Source: Halorhabdus tiamatea SARL4B (GTDB lineage: Archaea > Halobacteriota > Halobacteria > Halobacteriales > Haloarculaceae). From it: 64,000 nucleotides of DNA. The translations under genes were made by a program, and so were the position numbers. Within the stretch, counting starts at the first letter, position 1; every line of letters begins with the position of its first letter. Below are positions 16,848-25,618 of the stretch, piece by piece. The stretch covers positions 2,604,001 through 2,668,000 of the forward strand of contig NC_021921.1 in the NCBI RefSeq assembly GCF_000470655.1, in the 5' to 3' direction. The notes under the pieces are model-generated. The model did no database searches. It was given only the letters and a program-made list of their open reading frames with translations, and was not told where the DNA came from.

Positions 16848-16915
16848 CTCATTCTGACGCTCGCAAATCCGCGAGCGCCTGTTGTGCGTCAGGAGTCACG
16901 TCCAGCGCGAGCGGT

Positions 16916-18090
16916 TCAGGAATCCGTTCGCGCAACGGAGTCAGCGACGTCGAGTAACGTCGATTTCGCGATACCGCTCCCGGCGACCGAGTAGCGCGCG
17001 TTCGACGTCGTCCAGGAGACGCGCAGTTCGGTTCCAAGATTGCGTAGCGTTGCGTTCTGGTCGCCTACCGTCACGACTTGGCCGTCCGTGCGTGGTTCGT
17101 ACCAGGTGAGATTACTCTTCGAGATCGAAAGGACAGCCGTCTCGTTCTCGTATTGAAGTCCGATGCTCCGGACTTGCGTGGTCCGGTTCGGGTCGCCTGC
17201 ACCAGTTTGAGCAATTCGGGGACGTCAACGTCCGGGACCGAAAACGACGCGACAGCGCGAAGCCCGGCGATGTCGACGAACTGTTGCTGGCGCGTGCTGT
17301 CGGCATCCGCGACCGTCACGTTCGCCGGCGGATCGAACGTGAACGTCTCCGCCGCGATCCCAGTATTGAATGACACGTTCCGGTAGGTGGTCGTCACCGA
17401 AACGGGATCGCCGTCACGGACGTACTCGGTCGTCCGCTTGAGTGGGAGATACCACTCCTGATCGATCCACAACGTCTGCTCGAAGTCCTGAACGACGCCG
17501 GCGGTCGTCGCGTTGGACTGGAGGTGAATCACGTGCGTTTCTCTGCCGTCGACGGTCTCGGCCCCCTCGTAGCTCACAGTCATCGACCCGGCGATTCCCC
17601 CCGTGCGGTCACTGCTTTCGGGCACGAACGGCAACGGGTCGACGTCGTGGGAGCCACTTGTCTCTCCTCCGCGCTCGACGATGGCGAACAGACGATCGAG
17701 TCGAGACGGGAGCGATCGGGACGTGTTCACACCTTCGACTCGTTTCGCTTCGGCACTGTCCGGCCGGTAGATCCACAACGTGTCTCCGTCCGCAATTCGA
17801 ATCTCTCGACCACTCGCGCCCTCCGTGACGTCTTCGATGCGATACTCACCCGTCCCTGGTCGACGGGCAACCTGGTCCAGCGAACGGGTGGTGCGATCGC
17901 CACGCTGAATGACAGTCAGTCGCTGCGCTTCGAACCCGTCCAGCGAATCGTACCGATCACTGACCGACTCGGTGAATTCTGGGGTCGCCCGGTCGCCGCT
18001 GAGCAGGACGCCGACGGCAACGCTACTCCCGATCAGCAAGACTGCAAAGGCGACGATCCAGGCGAGTCTCCGTGGCCGGGCGCGATCCAT
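16916..18090 (-). pseudogene. LolA-like/DUF4367 membrane-anchored protein, frameshifted
   Basis: The frame from ATG 18090 encodes a signal-anchor helix (RLAWIVAFAVLLIGSSVAVGVLLSG) and an outer-membrane lipoprotein-sorting-like domain (FEAQRLTVIQRGD, TLWIYRPDSAEAKRVEG, TLWIDQEWYLPLKRT). Near 17181-17190 this frame turns into basic nonsense, while the neighbouring frame continues the expected fold (VRSIGLQYENETAVLSIS, NLTWYEPRTDGQVVTVGD, LRVSWTTSNARYSVAG) for about 90 codons to a TGA at 16916-16918. One base is therefore missing or extra. Either the gene is a recent pseudogene or the sequence has an error. The unshifted product would be 339 residues with an aberrant tail, ending at 17071. Confidence 0.75.
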
Positions 18091-18310
18091 GTACGTGTGA
18101 ATGAAGTGCTAGGAGCGGCCCAATAGTCGTTTCGATCGGGTCAGAAAACACAAGACCGTCGGCGCTGTCGAGTCCGCGAGAGAATCCCGCCGTTCACGGC
18201 GGGCGTGAATCGCGTAAGCGCGGTTTGACAGTCCACGCGGTTCTGCCCGACCGAATACCCAACGGCACAAGAGTTATTGAGATTGGGTGTCTTGTATTTG
18301 GTGAGGCCAA

Positions 18311-18703
18311 ATGGAGTGTCACCTGCAATCCGGGTCGCACACGGTCTACGCGCTTCAATATCACTTCGTGACCGTCACGAAGTACCGCGCCGACATCCTC
18401 ACCGATGAGCGGCTGGAGCGCGTGGCTGAAGTCGCTCACGAGATTGCAGAGGACTTCGAGGCCGACATCAAGAACGTGGACGGGGGCACCGACCACGTTC
18501 ACATCCTGTTCACGACCAAACCCACCACCGACCTCACGAAGTTCATCAACTCGCTCAAGGGCGTCACATCCCGCCGGATTCGGCAGGAGTACCCTGAGGT
18601 GAAACAGACGCTCGAAGATGCGTTCTGGCAACCGGGGTATTTCCTCGCCACGACCGGTCAAGTGAGCATCGACGTGCTGATGGACTACGTGGAAAACCAG
18701 TAG
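18311..18703 (+). CDS. tnpA: IS200-like Y1 transposase TnpA
   Basis: The 130-residue protein is full length for the family. The HUH motif is H62-V-H64 in DHVHILF and the catalytic tyrosine is Y126 in the last helix (SIDVLMDYVENQ). The N-terminal YALQYHFVTVTKYR is characteristic. It nicks and rejoins single-stranded transposon ends at the subterminal hairpins. tnpB begins two bases after its stop. Confidence 0.93.
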   Translation: MECHLQSGSHTVYALQYHFVTVTKYRADILTDERLERVAEVAHEIAEDFEADIKNVDGGTDHVHILFTTKPTTDLTKFINSLKGVTSRRIRQEYPEVKQTLEDAFWQPGYFLATTGQVSIDVLMDYVENQ

Positions 18704-18704
18704 C

Positions 18705-19961
18705 ATGACCGCAACAACCACGAAAACGCTGGAGGCCACGCTCGCCCCGCCGACAGCCCACAAAGAGCGCAAACTGTGCGACCTGCTCGACACCTACCGC
18801 GCAGGACTCCATGAGGCGTTCGAGGCCGGGTGCGAGACGATGACCGCCACCAGTGACGTGGTGACGCCCTACGACCTGCCGTATCAGGCGAAGGCGGCCC
18901 TGTGTAACTACGTTCCGCAACTGCACGGAACCTACGATGCACAGGAGTTGGACGACGACCACCCGGTTCGACTCACCAACCAAGCCGCTGAGTTCGACCA
19001 CTCGGCGGAACGCGACTACGAGTTTACGTGGTGGGTACCACAGCCCGGTCGCGGCACCAACTTCTGGATACCACTCCGTATCAACCCCGCTCAAGAAGAA
19101 CTGTGGCACGACCTCGTGGACGGTGACGCGTCGGCAGGGCAACTCCGCCTGCAACGTCACCGCACGTCGTGGACGCTTCACGTCACCGTCGAGTTCCCGG
19201 TTAAAGAACCGGGCTATGAACCGACAGACAACCATGTAACACCAGTCGGCTTCGACATTGGCGAAGCACACCTGCTCGCGGGCTGTGCCTGCGAGCAGGG
19301 CACGCCGACCGACCCACTACTCATCAACGGTGGCCGCGCTCGCCACCTTCGCAAAGAGATGTTCACGACGCTCAAGCGCCTCCAAGAGCGCGAGGCCGCC
19401 GAGTGGCGGATTGACGAACGGTTCGACCACTACCAGAACGCACTCACAGACATCATCGAGAAGGCGTCTCGGCAGGCAATCGAGTACGCCTGCCGATTCG
19501 AGAAGCCTGTCGTCGTGCTGGAAGACCTCTCGGACATCCGCGAAGACCTCGATTACGGCGAGTGGATGAACCGACGCCTCCACGCATGGGCGTTCGCTCG
19601 CTTGCAGGAGCGCATTGAGGACAAAGCGCGAGAGTCTGGCATCCCGGTCGAATACGTCGAGCCGTCCTACACGTCGCAGACGTGTCACGAGTGCGGCCAC
19701 GTCGGGTATCGGGACGGCGACGAGTTCCGGTGTACGAACGAGGAGTGTTGGGTGTCGGAGTACCACGCAGACATCAACGCGGCGGTCAACATCACTGACC
19801 GCCACGACCCGTGGGGTGAGAGCCTGCCGCTGAAACCGGCGGGCGATGACATCCCACGGGATGGGAGCGCCTGTGACAGCGCCCCGACCCCCACCGAGCA
19901 GAGCCAACCACGGCAGATGACGCTCGGAGAGGTCGGGTCGGAACCCTCTGCCGGTAGTTAG
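18705..19961 (+). CDS. tnpB: TnpB RNA-guided endonuclease (IS605 accessory protein)
   Basis: This 418-residue TnpB has all three RuvC carboxylates: D184 in GFDIGE, E273 in VLEDLSD and D356 in YHADINAAVNI. The zinc finger has C327, C330, C343 and C348. TnpB proteins are guided by an RNA that overlaps the 3' end of the element, and cut DNA next to a transposon-adjacent motif, helping the element persist. All catalytic residues are present, so it is likely active. An acidic/proline tail of ~40 residues after the RuvC core may overlap the guide-RNA region. Confidence 0.92.
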   Translation: MTATTTKTLEATLAPPTAHKERKLCDLLDTYRAGLHEAFEAGCETMTATSDVVTPYDLPYQAKAALCNYVPQLHGTYDAQELDDDHPVRLTNQAAEFDHSAERDYEFTWWVPQPGRGTNFWIPLRINPAQEELWHDLVDGDASAGQLRLQRHRTSWTLHVTVEFPVKEPGYEPTDNHVTPVGFDIGEAHLLAGCACEQGTPTDPLLINGGRARHLRKEMFTTLKRLQEREAAEWRIDERFDHYQNALTDIIEKASRQAIEYACRFEKPVVVLEDLSDIREDLDYGEWMNRRLHAWAFARLQERIEDKARESGIPVEYVEPSYTSQTCHECGHVGYRDGDEFRCTNEECWVSEYHADINAAVNITDRHDPWGESLPLKPAGDDIPRDGSACDSAPTPTEQSQPRQMTLGEVGSEPSAGS

Positions 19962-20013
19962 CCGGTATTCCCATGTAGGGAAGCCGCGCCGTTCACGGCG
20001 CGGAGGATGTCAC
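19800..20013 (+). ncRNA. Probable TnpB guide RNA scaffold (omega/reRNA), extent estimated
   Basis: In TnpB systems the guide RNA covers the end of tnpB and the right end of the transposon, with the guide taken from DNA just outside. Here the right-end hairpin 19984-20003 and GAGGATGTCAC would be the scaffold 3' end, so the guide would start near 20014 (ACTGAGCACTCGG). The 5' limit is a guess. Confidence 0.4.
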
Positions 20014-20093
20014 ACTGAGCACTCGGAGGTGACTCCCCTCGGAAGAGATGCCGTGCAAGATACGCACGATGAAAAGATCATCTCACCGAACGA

Positions 20094-20107
20094 CTTATTA
20101 CATTTTA
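20094..20107 (+). promoter_or_regulatory. AT-rich promoter of the toxin-antitoxin pair
   Basis: CTTATTACATTTTA lies about 24-30 bases before ATG 20124; a second TATA-like GATATATTA at 20112 is too close for a leaderless start but could be an operator half. Confidence 0.45.
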
Positions 20108-20123
20108 CAACGATATATTACAC

Positions 20124-20447
20124 ATGCCGATCAACATCGATCGATTCGAGAGCGGTCCCGAGGACGCCCTCGATATTCAGGAGGGGACACAGCCACACAC
20201 TGTCCTCACATTCCTGGCAACCAACGACGGGCAGGCGTTCACACAGACCGAGATTCACGAAGCGACAGACATCCCCCGCGGGAGTGTCGGGGTCGTCCTG
20301 TCCCGTCTCGAAGACCGCGGACTCGTCCGACATCAGGGACGCTACTGGGCGATCGGGGACGATGAACGCCTCGCCTCGTACGGGGCACAACAGGCTGCCA
20401 GCTCCGCCTCGACGACAGACGACTATTACGGTGAGGCCGAGGAATGA
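20124..20447 (+). CDS. Winged-helix antitoxin/regulator (MarR-like)
   Basis: The 107-residue acidic protein has a winged helix-turn-helix: FTQTEIHEATDIPRGSVGVVLSRLEDRGLVRHQGRYWAI. Its stop overlaps the start of a PemK/MazF-like toxin gene (ATGA), the usual arrangement of a type II antitoxin that also represses its operon. It starts about 110 bases past the right end of the IS605 element. Confidence 0.78.
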   Translation: MPINIDRFESGPEDALDIQEGTQPHTVLTFLATNDGQAFTQTEIHEATDIPRGSVGVVLSRLEDRGLVRHQGRYWAIGDDERLASYGAQQAASSASTTDDYYGEAEE

Positions 20448-20785
20448 CGGAGCGTCAGTATGCTCGTGGGACGGTCGTGAAAGGACCGGACCTCCTGGGA
20501 TCCCACGAGTATCGACCCTACGTCTGCTTGAGTACTGATACCCCGCCGTTTCGAGACGAAGAAGCCGTCTATGCAGTCGTCACGACGACACGACGCTCGG
20601 CAGCGATTCCACTCGCCGACACGGACTTCACGAGTGGGGGACTCCCCCGGGAGAGTTACGTCAATCCGTGGGTCCTCGTCACGATCAAACACGCTGACAT
20701 TCACGAGATAGAAGGCCAACTGGTAGCGGACACTGTTGAACAGATTGCACGTGAAGCAGCGACTCACCTTGGTGAGCTGGACTGA
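20444..20785 (+). CDS. PemK/MazF-family toxin (putative mRNA interferase)
   Basis: The 113-residue protein has the MazF/PemK barrel pattern: an N-terminal GTVVKGPDLLGSHEYRPYVCLSTDT, a central VYAVVTTTRRSAAIPL and SYVNPWVLVTIKHADI. Members cut RNA at short sequences, sometimes as part of persistence or phage defence. Translational overlap of 4 bases with the upstream regulator makes a toxin-antitoxin pair likely. Confidence 0.78.
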   Translation: MTERQYARGTVVKGPDLLGSHEYRPYVCLSTDTPPFRDEEAVYAVVTTTRRSAAIPLADTDFTSGGLPRESYVNPWVLVTIKHADIHEIEGQLVADTVEQIAREAATHLGELD

Positions 20786-20991
20786 TAGTTCAGTTCGCTC
20801 ATTGTAATTTCCAAACCCTTGAATTCAATCGTCTCACGCCCTAAAGGACGATCTGTTCGACAGTCGGACGAGAGCCCTTCGCGCCCGTATGCATCCGAGG
20901 GGAAGAGCGGTCACCGGAAACAGGCACATGCCGGTTCCGTGTTTCTAGATCATCCAGGGTTCGAGGGTGCCAAATACGCGAATCGACTCGT
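20786..20991. other. Gap without a recognisable gene
   Basis: Between the toxin gene and the convergent DUF1028 gene I see no ORF with coding character and no clear repeat. A weak imperfect palindrome CGCCCTAAAGGACG near 20837 is the only structure. Confidence 0.4.
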
Positions 20992-21723
20992 TCACTCTTC
21001 TTGTGCAATGTCGTCCTCGTCGTACGCGTCCTCGTATCGTTCGCGAGCCATCTCGAAGCCGCGCTCGGCCTGCTCGAACGTCTCCCGGAGGGCTTCGATC
21101 GGTGTCTCGGTCGCGTCCACCCGGAGGTCGTTGTAATACGGCTCCATCGACCGGTCCTCCGTCGATTCGACGATCAGCGCGGCACTCTGGACGGGTAGAT
21201 CCTCACGCTTGTCCCCGCCTTCAGCGTGGCCAGCCGCCAGTGCGTCGATCAAGCGTGCCGCGAGGGCTTGATCGACATCGACCTCGGACTCGAAAGCGGG
21301 CGCGCTGTCTTCGTAGGTCGCGGCCACCTCTCCGATCACCGACTTGCCAGTCAGAAGGTTCCCGGCGACGGTGTAGTTCTCACCGACGCGATCGCCGTAC
21401 CACGGTTTGCATTCCTCGCCCGAGAAGGCGAACTCGCCGTCTGTGCCGACGCCGTGGAGCTGGCGCTGTGGACGCCCATCGTCGGCGTCGAGCAGCGCTT
21501 CGAGGGCATCATCGACGGCAAGGCCGTCGCCGAGATACGACACGCCTTTCCGCCCGAGTTCGACGTTGACGAGGCTCTGGGTCGCGACGGCCCCGTTCTC
21601 GCTGGCGAACGGACACAGCGTTCCGACCCCGGGAAGGCGGGTCGTCACGGCGACGCCGAATCTCGTCTGTTCGTTCCCGTCCTCGTCCGTATAGCGCTCG
21701 CGAACGCAGATGCTGAACGTCAT
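20992..21723 (-). CDS. DUF1028 family protein (Ntn-hydrolase-like)
   Basis: The 243-residue protein matches the DUF1028 pattern: MTFSICVRE, then FGVAVTTRLPGVGTLCPFAS, GAVATQSLVNVELGRKG, and VAGNLLTGKSVIGEVAATYE. The fold resembles N-terminal nucleophile hydrolases, but the reaction is unknown. The upstream region is divergent from gdh. Confidence 0.82.
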   Translation of the reverse strand: MTFSICVRERYTDEDGNEQTRFGVAVTTRLPGVGTLCPFASENGAVATQSLVNVELGRKGVSYLGDGLAVDDALEALLDADDGRPQRQLHGVGTDGEFAFSGEECKPWYGDRVGENYTVAGNLLTGKSVIGEVAATYEDSAPAFESEVDVDQALAARLIDALAAGHAEGGDKREDLPVQSAALIVESTEDRSMEPYYNDLRVDATETPIEALRETFEQAERGFEMARERYEDAYDEDDIAQEE

Positions 21724-21866
21724 GGCTAAGTGCTGTGCCGGCAGCGACGTCAGTGTTCGGTCCCGTGGACAGTCACGCGCCCGGCCGGTCGTGTTCAGGG
21801 CTTTCCGTCCTCGAACAGTTGACGATTCGGAACATGAGGATCCATGCGAATTACACGCATAACGAT

Positions 21867-21879
21867 GGACTTAACAATA
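21867..21879 (+). promoter_or_regulatory. TATA-like box of gdh
   Basis: GGACTTAACAATA is centred about 26 bases before ATG 21899. Confidence 0.45.
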
Positions 21880-21898
21880 CCCTCTCGGAAGTGGACGT

Positions 21899-23155
21899 AT
21901 GTCAAATTCGGTCAACCCGTACGAGAGCTTGCAGTCACAGATCGACGACGCGTCGGCGTACCTCGAGGCCGGCGACGACGTTCTGGAGAGCCTGAAACAG
22001 CCCCAGCGCGTGCTGGAGACGACTCTCACCGTCGAGATGGACGACGGCAGCTTAGAGACGTTCAAGGCGTTCCGATCGCAGTTCAACGACGCCCGCGGCC
22101 CGTACAAGGGCGGTATCCGATACCACCCGGGCGTCAACCGCGACGAGGTCAAGGCGCTGTCAGGCTGGATGGTTTATAAGTGTGCGACGGTCGGGATCCC
22201 GCTCGGCGGCGGCAAGGGCGGCATCGTCATCGACCCGAGCGAGTACTCAGAGAGCGAACTCGAACGCATCACGCGGGCGTTCGCGGTGGAACTCCGGCCG
22301 CTGATCGGCGAGGACCGTGACGTCCCCGCGCCGGACGTCAACACCGGTCAGCGTGAGATGAACTGGATCAAGGACACCTACGAGACCCTGGAAAACACGA
22401 CCGAACCCGGCGTCGTCACCGGCAAATCCCTCGACAGTGGCGGCAGCGAGGGTCGCGTCGAGGCGACCGGTCGCTCCTCGATGCTGGTCGCCCGCGAGGC
22501 CTTCGAGTACCTCGATCGTGACATCAGCGAGGCGACCGTGGCCGTCCAGGGCTACGGCAACGCCGGCTGGATTACCGCCGATCTGCTCGAGGATCTCGGG
22601 GCCTCGATCGTCGCCGTCTCCGATTCCTCGGGTGCGATCCGGACCGACGACGAGTTCGATCCACGCGCCGTCAAGGATCACAAGCGAGAGACGGGCAGCG
22701 TCGTCGGCTACGACGGGGCCGACGAGGAACTCACCAACGACGAACTCCTGACGCTGGACGTCGACATTCTGGTGCCCGCCGCACTCGAGAACGCTATCGA
22801 CGAGGAACTCGCGCAGGCGGTTTCGGCGGACGTCATCGTCGAGGCCGCCAACGGCCCGCTGACGCCCAAGGCGGACGAGGTTTTGGCCGACGAGGACGTC
22901 CTGGTCATTCCGGATATCCTGGCGAACGCGGGCGGCGTCACCGTCTCGTACTTCGAGTGGGTGCAGAACCGCCAGCGCAACTACTGGAGCGAGGAGCGCG
23001 TCAACGAGGAACTCGAAGACGTGATCGTGACTGCCTTCGACGACCTCGTGAGCGCCTACGAGAACGAGGACCTGCCGACGCTTCGGGTTGCCGCCTACGT
23101 GGTCGCACTCCGACGTGTCCTCTCGGCGAGCGAGCAGGCCGGCTACTGGGGCTAA
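21899..23155 (+). CDS. gdh: Glutamate dehydrogenase (Glu/Leu/Phe/Val family)
   Basis: This 418-residue enzyme interconverts glutamate and 2-oxoglutarate plus ammonia. The substrate domain has [22 protein letters not shown] and the catalytic lysine region [16 protein letters not shown]. The coenzyme domain has the Rossmann motif [17 protein letters not shown] and [24 protein letters not shown]. The C-terminus ([14 protein letters not shown]) is typical of haloarchaeal GDHs. NAD or NADP preference is not certain. Confidence 0.95.
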   Translation: MSNSVNPYESLQSQIDDASAYLEAGDDVLESLKQPQRVLETTLTVEMDDGSLETFKAFRSQFNDARGPYKGGIRYHPGVNRDEVKALSGWMVYKCATVGIPLGGGKGGIVIDPSEYSESELERITRAFAVELRPLIGEDRDVPAPDVNTGQREMNWIKDTYETLENTTEPGVVTGKSLDSGGSEGRVEATGRSSMLVAREAFEYLDRDISEATVAVQGYGNAGWITADLLEDLGASIVAVSDSSGAIRTDDEFDPRAVKDHKRETGSVVGYDGADEELTNDELLTLDVDILVPAALENAIDEELAQAVSADVIVEAANGPLTPKADEVLADEDVLVIPDILANAGGVTVSYFEWVQNRQRNYWSEERVNEELEDVIVTAFDDLVSAYENEDLPTLRVAAYVVALRRVLSASEQAGYWG

Positions 23156-23234
23156 GTCGCTCTTTGGACGCGACCGTCGTCGGACTGACTGCCGACGCCC
23201 GTGCCGTTTTCCCGATCCGTCCCTTACCAGCGAT

Positions 23235-23726
23235 ATGGCAGTCTACGAGCGCTCGGTCCGCGTCGACGCCCCCTTCGAGGACGTCTGGGACTTTCACTCG
23301 ACGATCGACGGACTGGACGCCCTGACGCCGGGGTGGGTGAATCTTCGCGCCGAATCCGTCCGCGGCCCTGACGGCGAGGACGATCTCGATGAGATGATCG
23401 TTGGCACGACAGCGACGGTTTCACTGCGTCCGTTCGGCGTCGGGCCACGCCAGGAATCGACGACGCGGATCGTCGAGCGCGAGCGGACCGACAGCGATGG
23501 TCGAAAGACGGGCTACTTCGTCGACGAGATGTCCGGCGGCCCCTTCGCCCACTGGCGACACACCCATCGGTTCGAGGCGGTCCCGGGCGGAACGGAGATT
23601 ACCGACCACGTGGAGTACCAACTGGCCGGCGGTGATGTCGGTCGACTCGCGAGCCCGTTTGCCGTGGTCGGGTTCGCCCCGATGTTCCGGTACCGCCATC
23701 GAATGACGAAAAAGCTCCTGGAGTGA
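23235..23726 (+). CDS. SRPBCC/START-like ligand-binding protein
   Basis: The 163-residue protein begins MAVYERSVRVDAPFEDVWDFHSTIDGL, the hallmark of the polyketide-cyclase/START (SRPBCC) fold, and continues WRHTHRFEAVPGGTEITDHVEYQL. It should bind a hydrophobic ligand. The longer frame upstream overlaps gdh and is not used. Confidence 0.85.
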   Translation: MAVYERSVRVDAPFEDVWDFHSTIDGLDALTPGWVNLRAESVRGPDGEDDLDEMIVGTTATVSLRPFGVGPRQESTTRIVERERTDSDGRKTGYFVDEMSGGPFAHWRHTHRFEAVPGGTEITDHVEYQLAGGDVGRLASPFAVVGFAPMFRYRHRMTKKLLE

Positions 23727-23796
23727 GTGCGCTCGGCGGGCCGTCCTCGGCGCTGGCGACCCCAAGGGGTAAGCAGGTCCGAGCCGATCACCCGCC

Positions 23797-24705
23797 GTGA
23801 CGCGTTCGTTCGTCGACCGAATCGAGAGAGTCCCGCCGCTCGCCGGGCTGGCGGTCGCCGTGTTCGCGGTCTCGACCAGTGCCATTTTGATCCGGTGGAG
23901 TTCCGCTCCCTCGATCGTCGTCGCGTTCTACCGTGTACTCTTCACGACGCTGTTGCTCGCGCCTGTCGTGATCTGGCGAGAGCGAGGGTCGTTCCGGAAA
24001 CTCGCATGGCGTGACCTTGCCGGCGCGGCTCTGGCCGGGATCGCGCTGGCGATCCACTTCGCCGCCTGGTTCGAGAGCCTGGCGTGGACGAGCGTGGCTG
24101 CCTCGGTGACGCTCGTCCAGGCCCAGCCACTGTTCGTGGCCGCCGCCGCGCCGCTCGTCCTCGACGAGCGGGTCGGCCCCAGGACTGTCGCCGGGATCGT
24201 CGTCGCCGTCGCCGGAATTGCCGTCATGTCGGCGGCGGACTTGCTCGGCGCGGGCGTCCTCGGCCCGAACCCGCCCTACGGGAACGCACTCGCGCTGCTC
24301 GGTGCGCTCGCGATGGCCGGGTACGTCCTCGCCGGGCGGTCGATCCGCCAGCGACTGCCCCTGCTCCCGTACGTGACCGTCGTCTATACGGTCGCCGCAG
24401 TCACACTGCTCGGAATCCTTGGCTTTCAGGGTGCGCCGCTGGCCGGCTATCCGCCACGGGAGTGGCTGCTCTTTCTCGGCATGGCGGTCGGGCCGGGGGT
24501 GTTCGGCCACACGGTCGTTAACTGGGCGTTGGCCCACCTCGAATCGAGCGTCGTCAGCGCGTCGCTGCTGGGCGAACCCGTCGGCTCGACCCTGCTTGCG
24601 CTCGTGCTTCTCGGAGAGGTTCCGGGGGTCGCGACGGCCCTCGGTGGTGTCGTCGTGCTCTCGGGTATCGTGGTGGTCGCGCGTGCCCGTCAGCAGGAGT
24701 CCTAG
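23797..24705 (+). CDS. EamA/DMT-family membrane transporter
   Basis: The 302-residue protein has ten predicted hydrophobic helices in two EamA repeats, starting LAGLAVAVFAVSTSAILIRWSSAPSIVVAFYR and ending with SSVVSASLLGEPVGSTLLALVLLGEVPG. The family exports metabolites; substrate unknown. It uses a GTG start. It is convergent with the kinase gene, 5 bases apart. Confidence 0.88.
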   Translation: MTRSFVDRIERVPPLAGLAVAVFAVSTSAILIRWSSAPSIVVAFYRVLFTTLLLAPVVIWRERGSFRKLAWRDLAGAALAGIALAIHFAAWFESLAWTSVAASVTLVQAQPLFVAAAAPLVLDERVGPRTVAGIVVAVAGIAVMSAADLLGAGVLGPNPPYGNALALLGALAMAGYVLAGRSIRQRLPLLPYVTVVYTVAAVTLLGILGFQGAPLAGYPPREWLLFLGMAVGPGVFGHTVVNWALAHLESSVVSASLLGEPVGSTLLALVLLGEVPGVATALGGVVVLSGIVVVARARQQES

Positions 24706-24710
24706 AGGGG

Positions 24711-25508
24711 TCACCCGGTGGCGACTTTCTCGATCTCGCCTTTCACGGCCGCTGCGTCGAAGTCGTGATCCGGCCGGATCGTGACGAAATCCAGGAAGTC
24801 ACGGGCGGAAAGTAGGGTCTCTTCGTCGAAGACATCGACGGCGACCCCCACGCTCTCGGCCGGGCCGATCAGGGGTGCGAGGACGCCCAGCGCACACGCG
24901 ACGTCGTAGGCTCGTGCCTCGGCGATGTCGCCACGGACGTTCGTCGCGTCGATGAAGTACAGTTCTTCGCCGACCACGAGGACGTTCTCACTCCGGAGGT
25001 CGCCGTGAGCGAGTCCCGCCTGATGCATTCGATCGAGGGCGGCAAAGAGATCGGGGGCGAGTTCGTCGACCGTGGCGACGTCGACGTCTTCGAGCGTCCG
25101 GAAGTCGGGGACGTATTCGAGGACGAGCACGCCAAAGCCGTCGACCTCGAAGGCCTCCTTCGGTTCCGGCACGTTCACGTCGACCGACTGCATCCGCCGG
25201 GCCGCCTCGAATTCGTGCTCGGCCATCTCCAGGGGCGTCCCGAAGTGCTCGAAAAACCCCTCAGTCCCGCTGGTGAACGCACCGAGGTTCCGGCCGGTCG
25301 TCAACAGTGCGTGGACCAGCGAGTGCTGTCCCGAGATGACCTTCACGAAGTACCGGTCGTTGACGACCAGTGGCACCGAAAGCCAGTTGTTGGCGTCCAG
25401 AAACTCGACCCGGCCCGCCGACTCGTCGTAGCGATCCAGGACGGCCTCGACGATGGTTTCGAGCTGTGGCCAGGCGATCTGCCCGCGCAACAACCGACGG
25501 ACGGCCAT
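24711..25508 (-). CDS. RIO-like protein kinase
   Basis: The 265-residue protein has kinase features of the RIO type: an ATP-binding region ending YFVKVI (lysine), the hinge VLVLEYV, catalytic loop LAHGDLRSENVLV and metal-binding FIDATN in place of DFG. RIO kinases act in ribosome maturation and regulation. It lacks the long N-terminal winged helix of RIO2. It is transcribed with the GNAT gene upstream of it, with tandem repeats between. Confidence 0.8.
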   Translation of the reverse strand: MAVRRLLRGQIAWPQLETIVEAVLDRYDESAGRVEFLDANNWLSVPLVVNDRYFVKVISGQHSLVHALLTTGRNLGAFTSGTEGFFEHFGTPLEMAEHEFEAARRMQSVDVNVPEPKEAFEVDGFGVLVLEYVPDFRTLEDVDVATVDELAPDLFAALDRMHQAGLAHGDLRSENVLVVGEELYFIDATNVRGDIAEARAYDVACALGVLAPLIGPAESVGVAVDVFDEETLLSARDFLDFVTIRPDHDFDAAAVKGEIEKVATG

Positions 25509-25541
25509 ACTACAACGCAGTCACCCAGGGCCAAATGCTTT

Positions 25542-25618
25542 CTGTCGGCGCTCAGCGCTTACCCCGACTTTTTGTCGGCGCTCAGCGCTTACCCCGACTT
25601 GCTGTCGGCACTCAGCGT
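25542..25618. repeat. 30-bp tandem repeat, about 2.5 copies
   Basis: TGTCGGCGCTCAGCGCTTACCCCGACTT recurs at 25542 and 25572 with a partial, diverged copy from 25602 that includes the last codons and stop of the GNAT gene. Each unit can fold as CCGAC-(loop)-GTCGG, so it may work as a repeated terminator. It looks like duplication of the gene's 3' end. Confidence 0.8.

Larger units (their letters stand above)
18186..20013 (+). mobile_element. IS200/IS605-family element (tnpA-tnpB)
   Basis: A subterminal palindrome CCCGCCGTTCACGGCGGG lies left of tnpA (18186-18203) and CCGCGCCGTTCACGGCGCGG lies right of tnpB (19984-20003); both share the loop context GCCGTTCACGGC. Such hairpins are recognised by Y1 transposases. 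Outer ends are estimates: the right end is probably close to GAGGATGTCAC at 20013 and the left end may begin a few bases before 18186. It sits between the LolA-like pseudogene and a toxin-antitoxin pair. Confidence 0.8.

Noticed and set aside
16849-17037. A 62-codon minus-strand frame near the end of the LolA-like gene
   Set aside because: It lies in the third frame; the neighbouring frame carries clear homologous continuation, so this one is a shadow.
20820-20860. Possible solo end of an IS200/IS605 element near the imperfect palindrome CGCCCTAAAGGACG
   Set aside because: The palindrome is too imperfect and does not match the ends of the neighbouring IS605 element.
25542-25618. Possible CRISPR array (30-bp repeats)
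   Set aside because: The units are directly adjacent, without spacers, and overlap a gene end.
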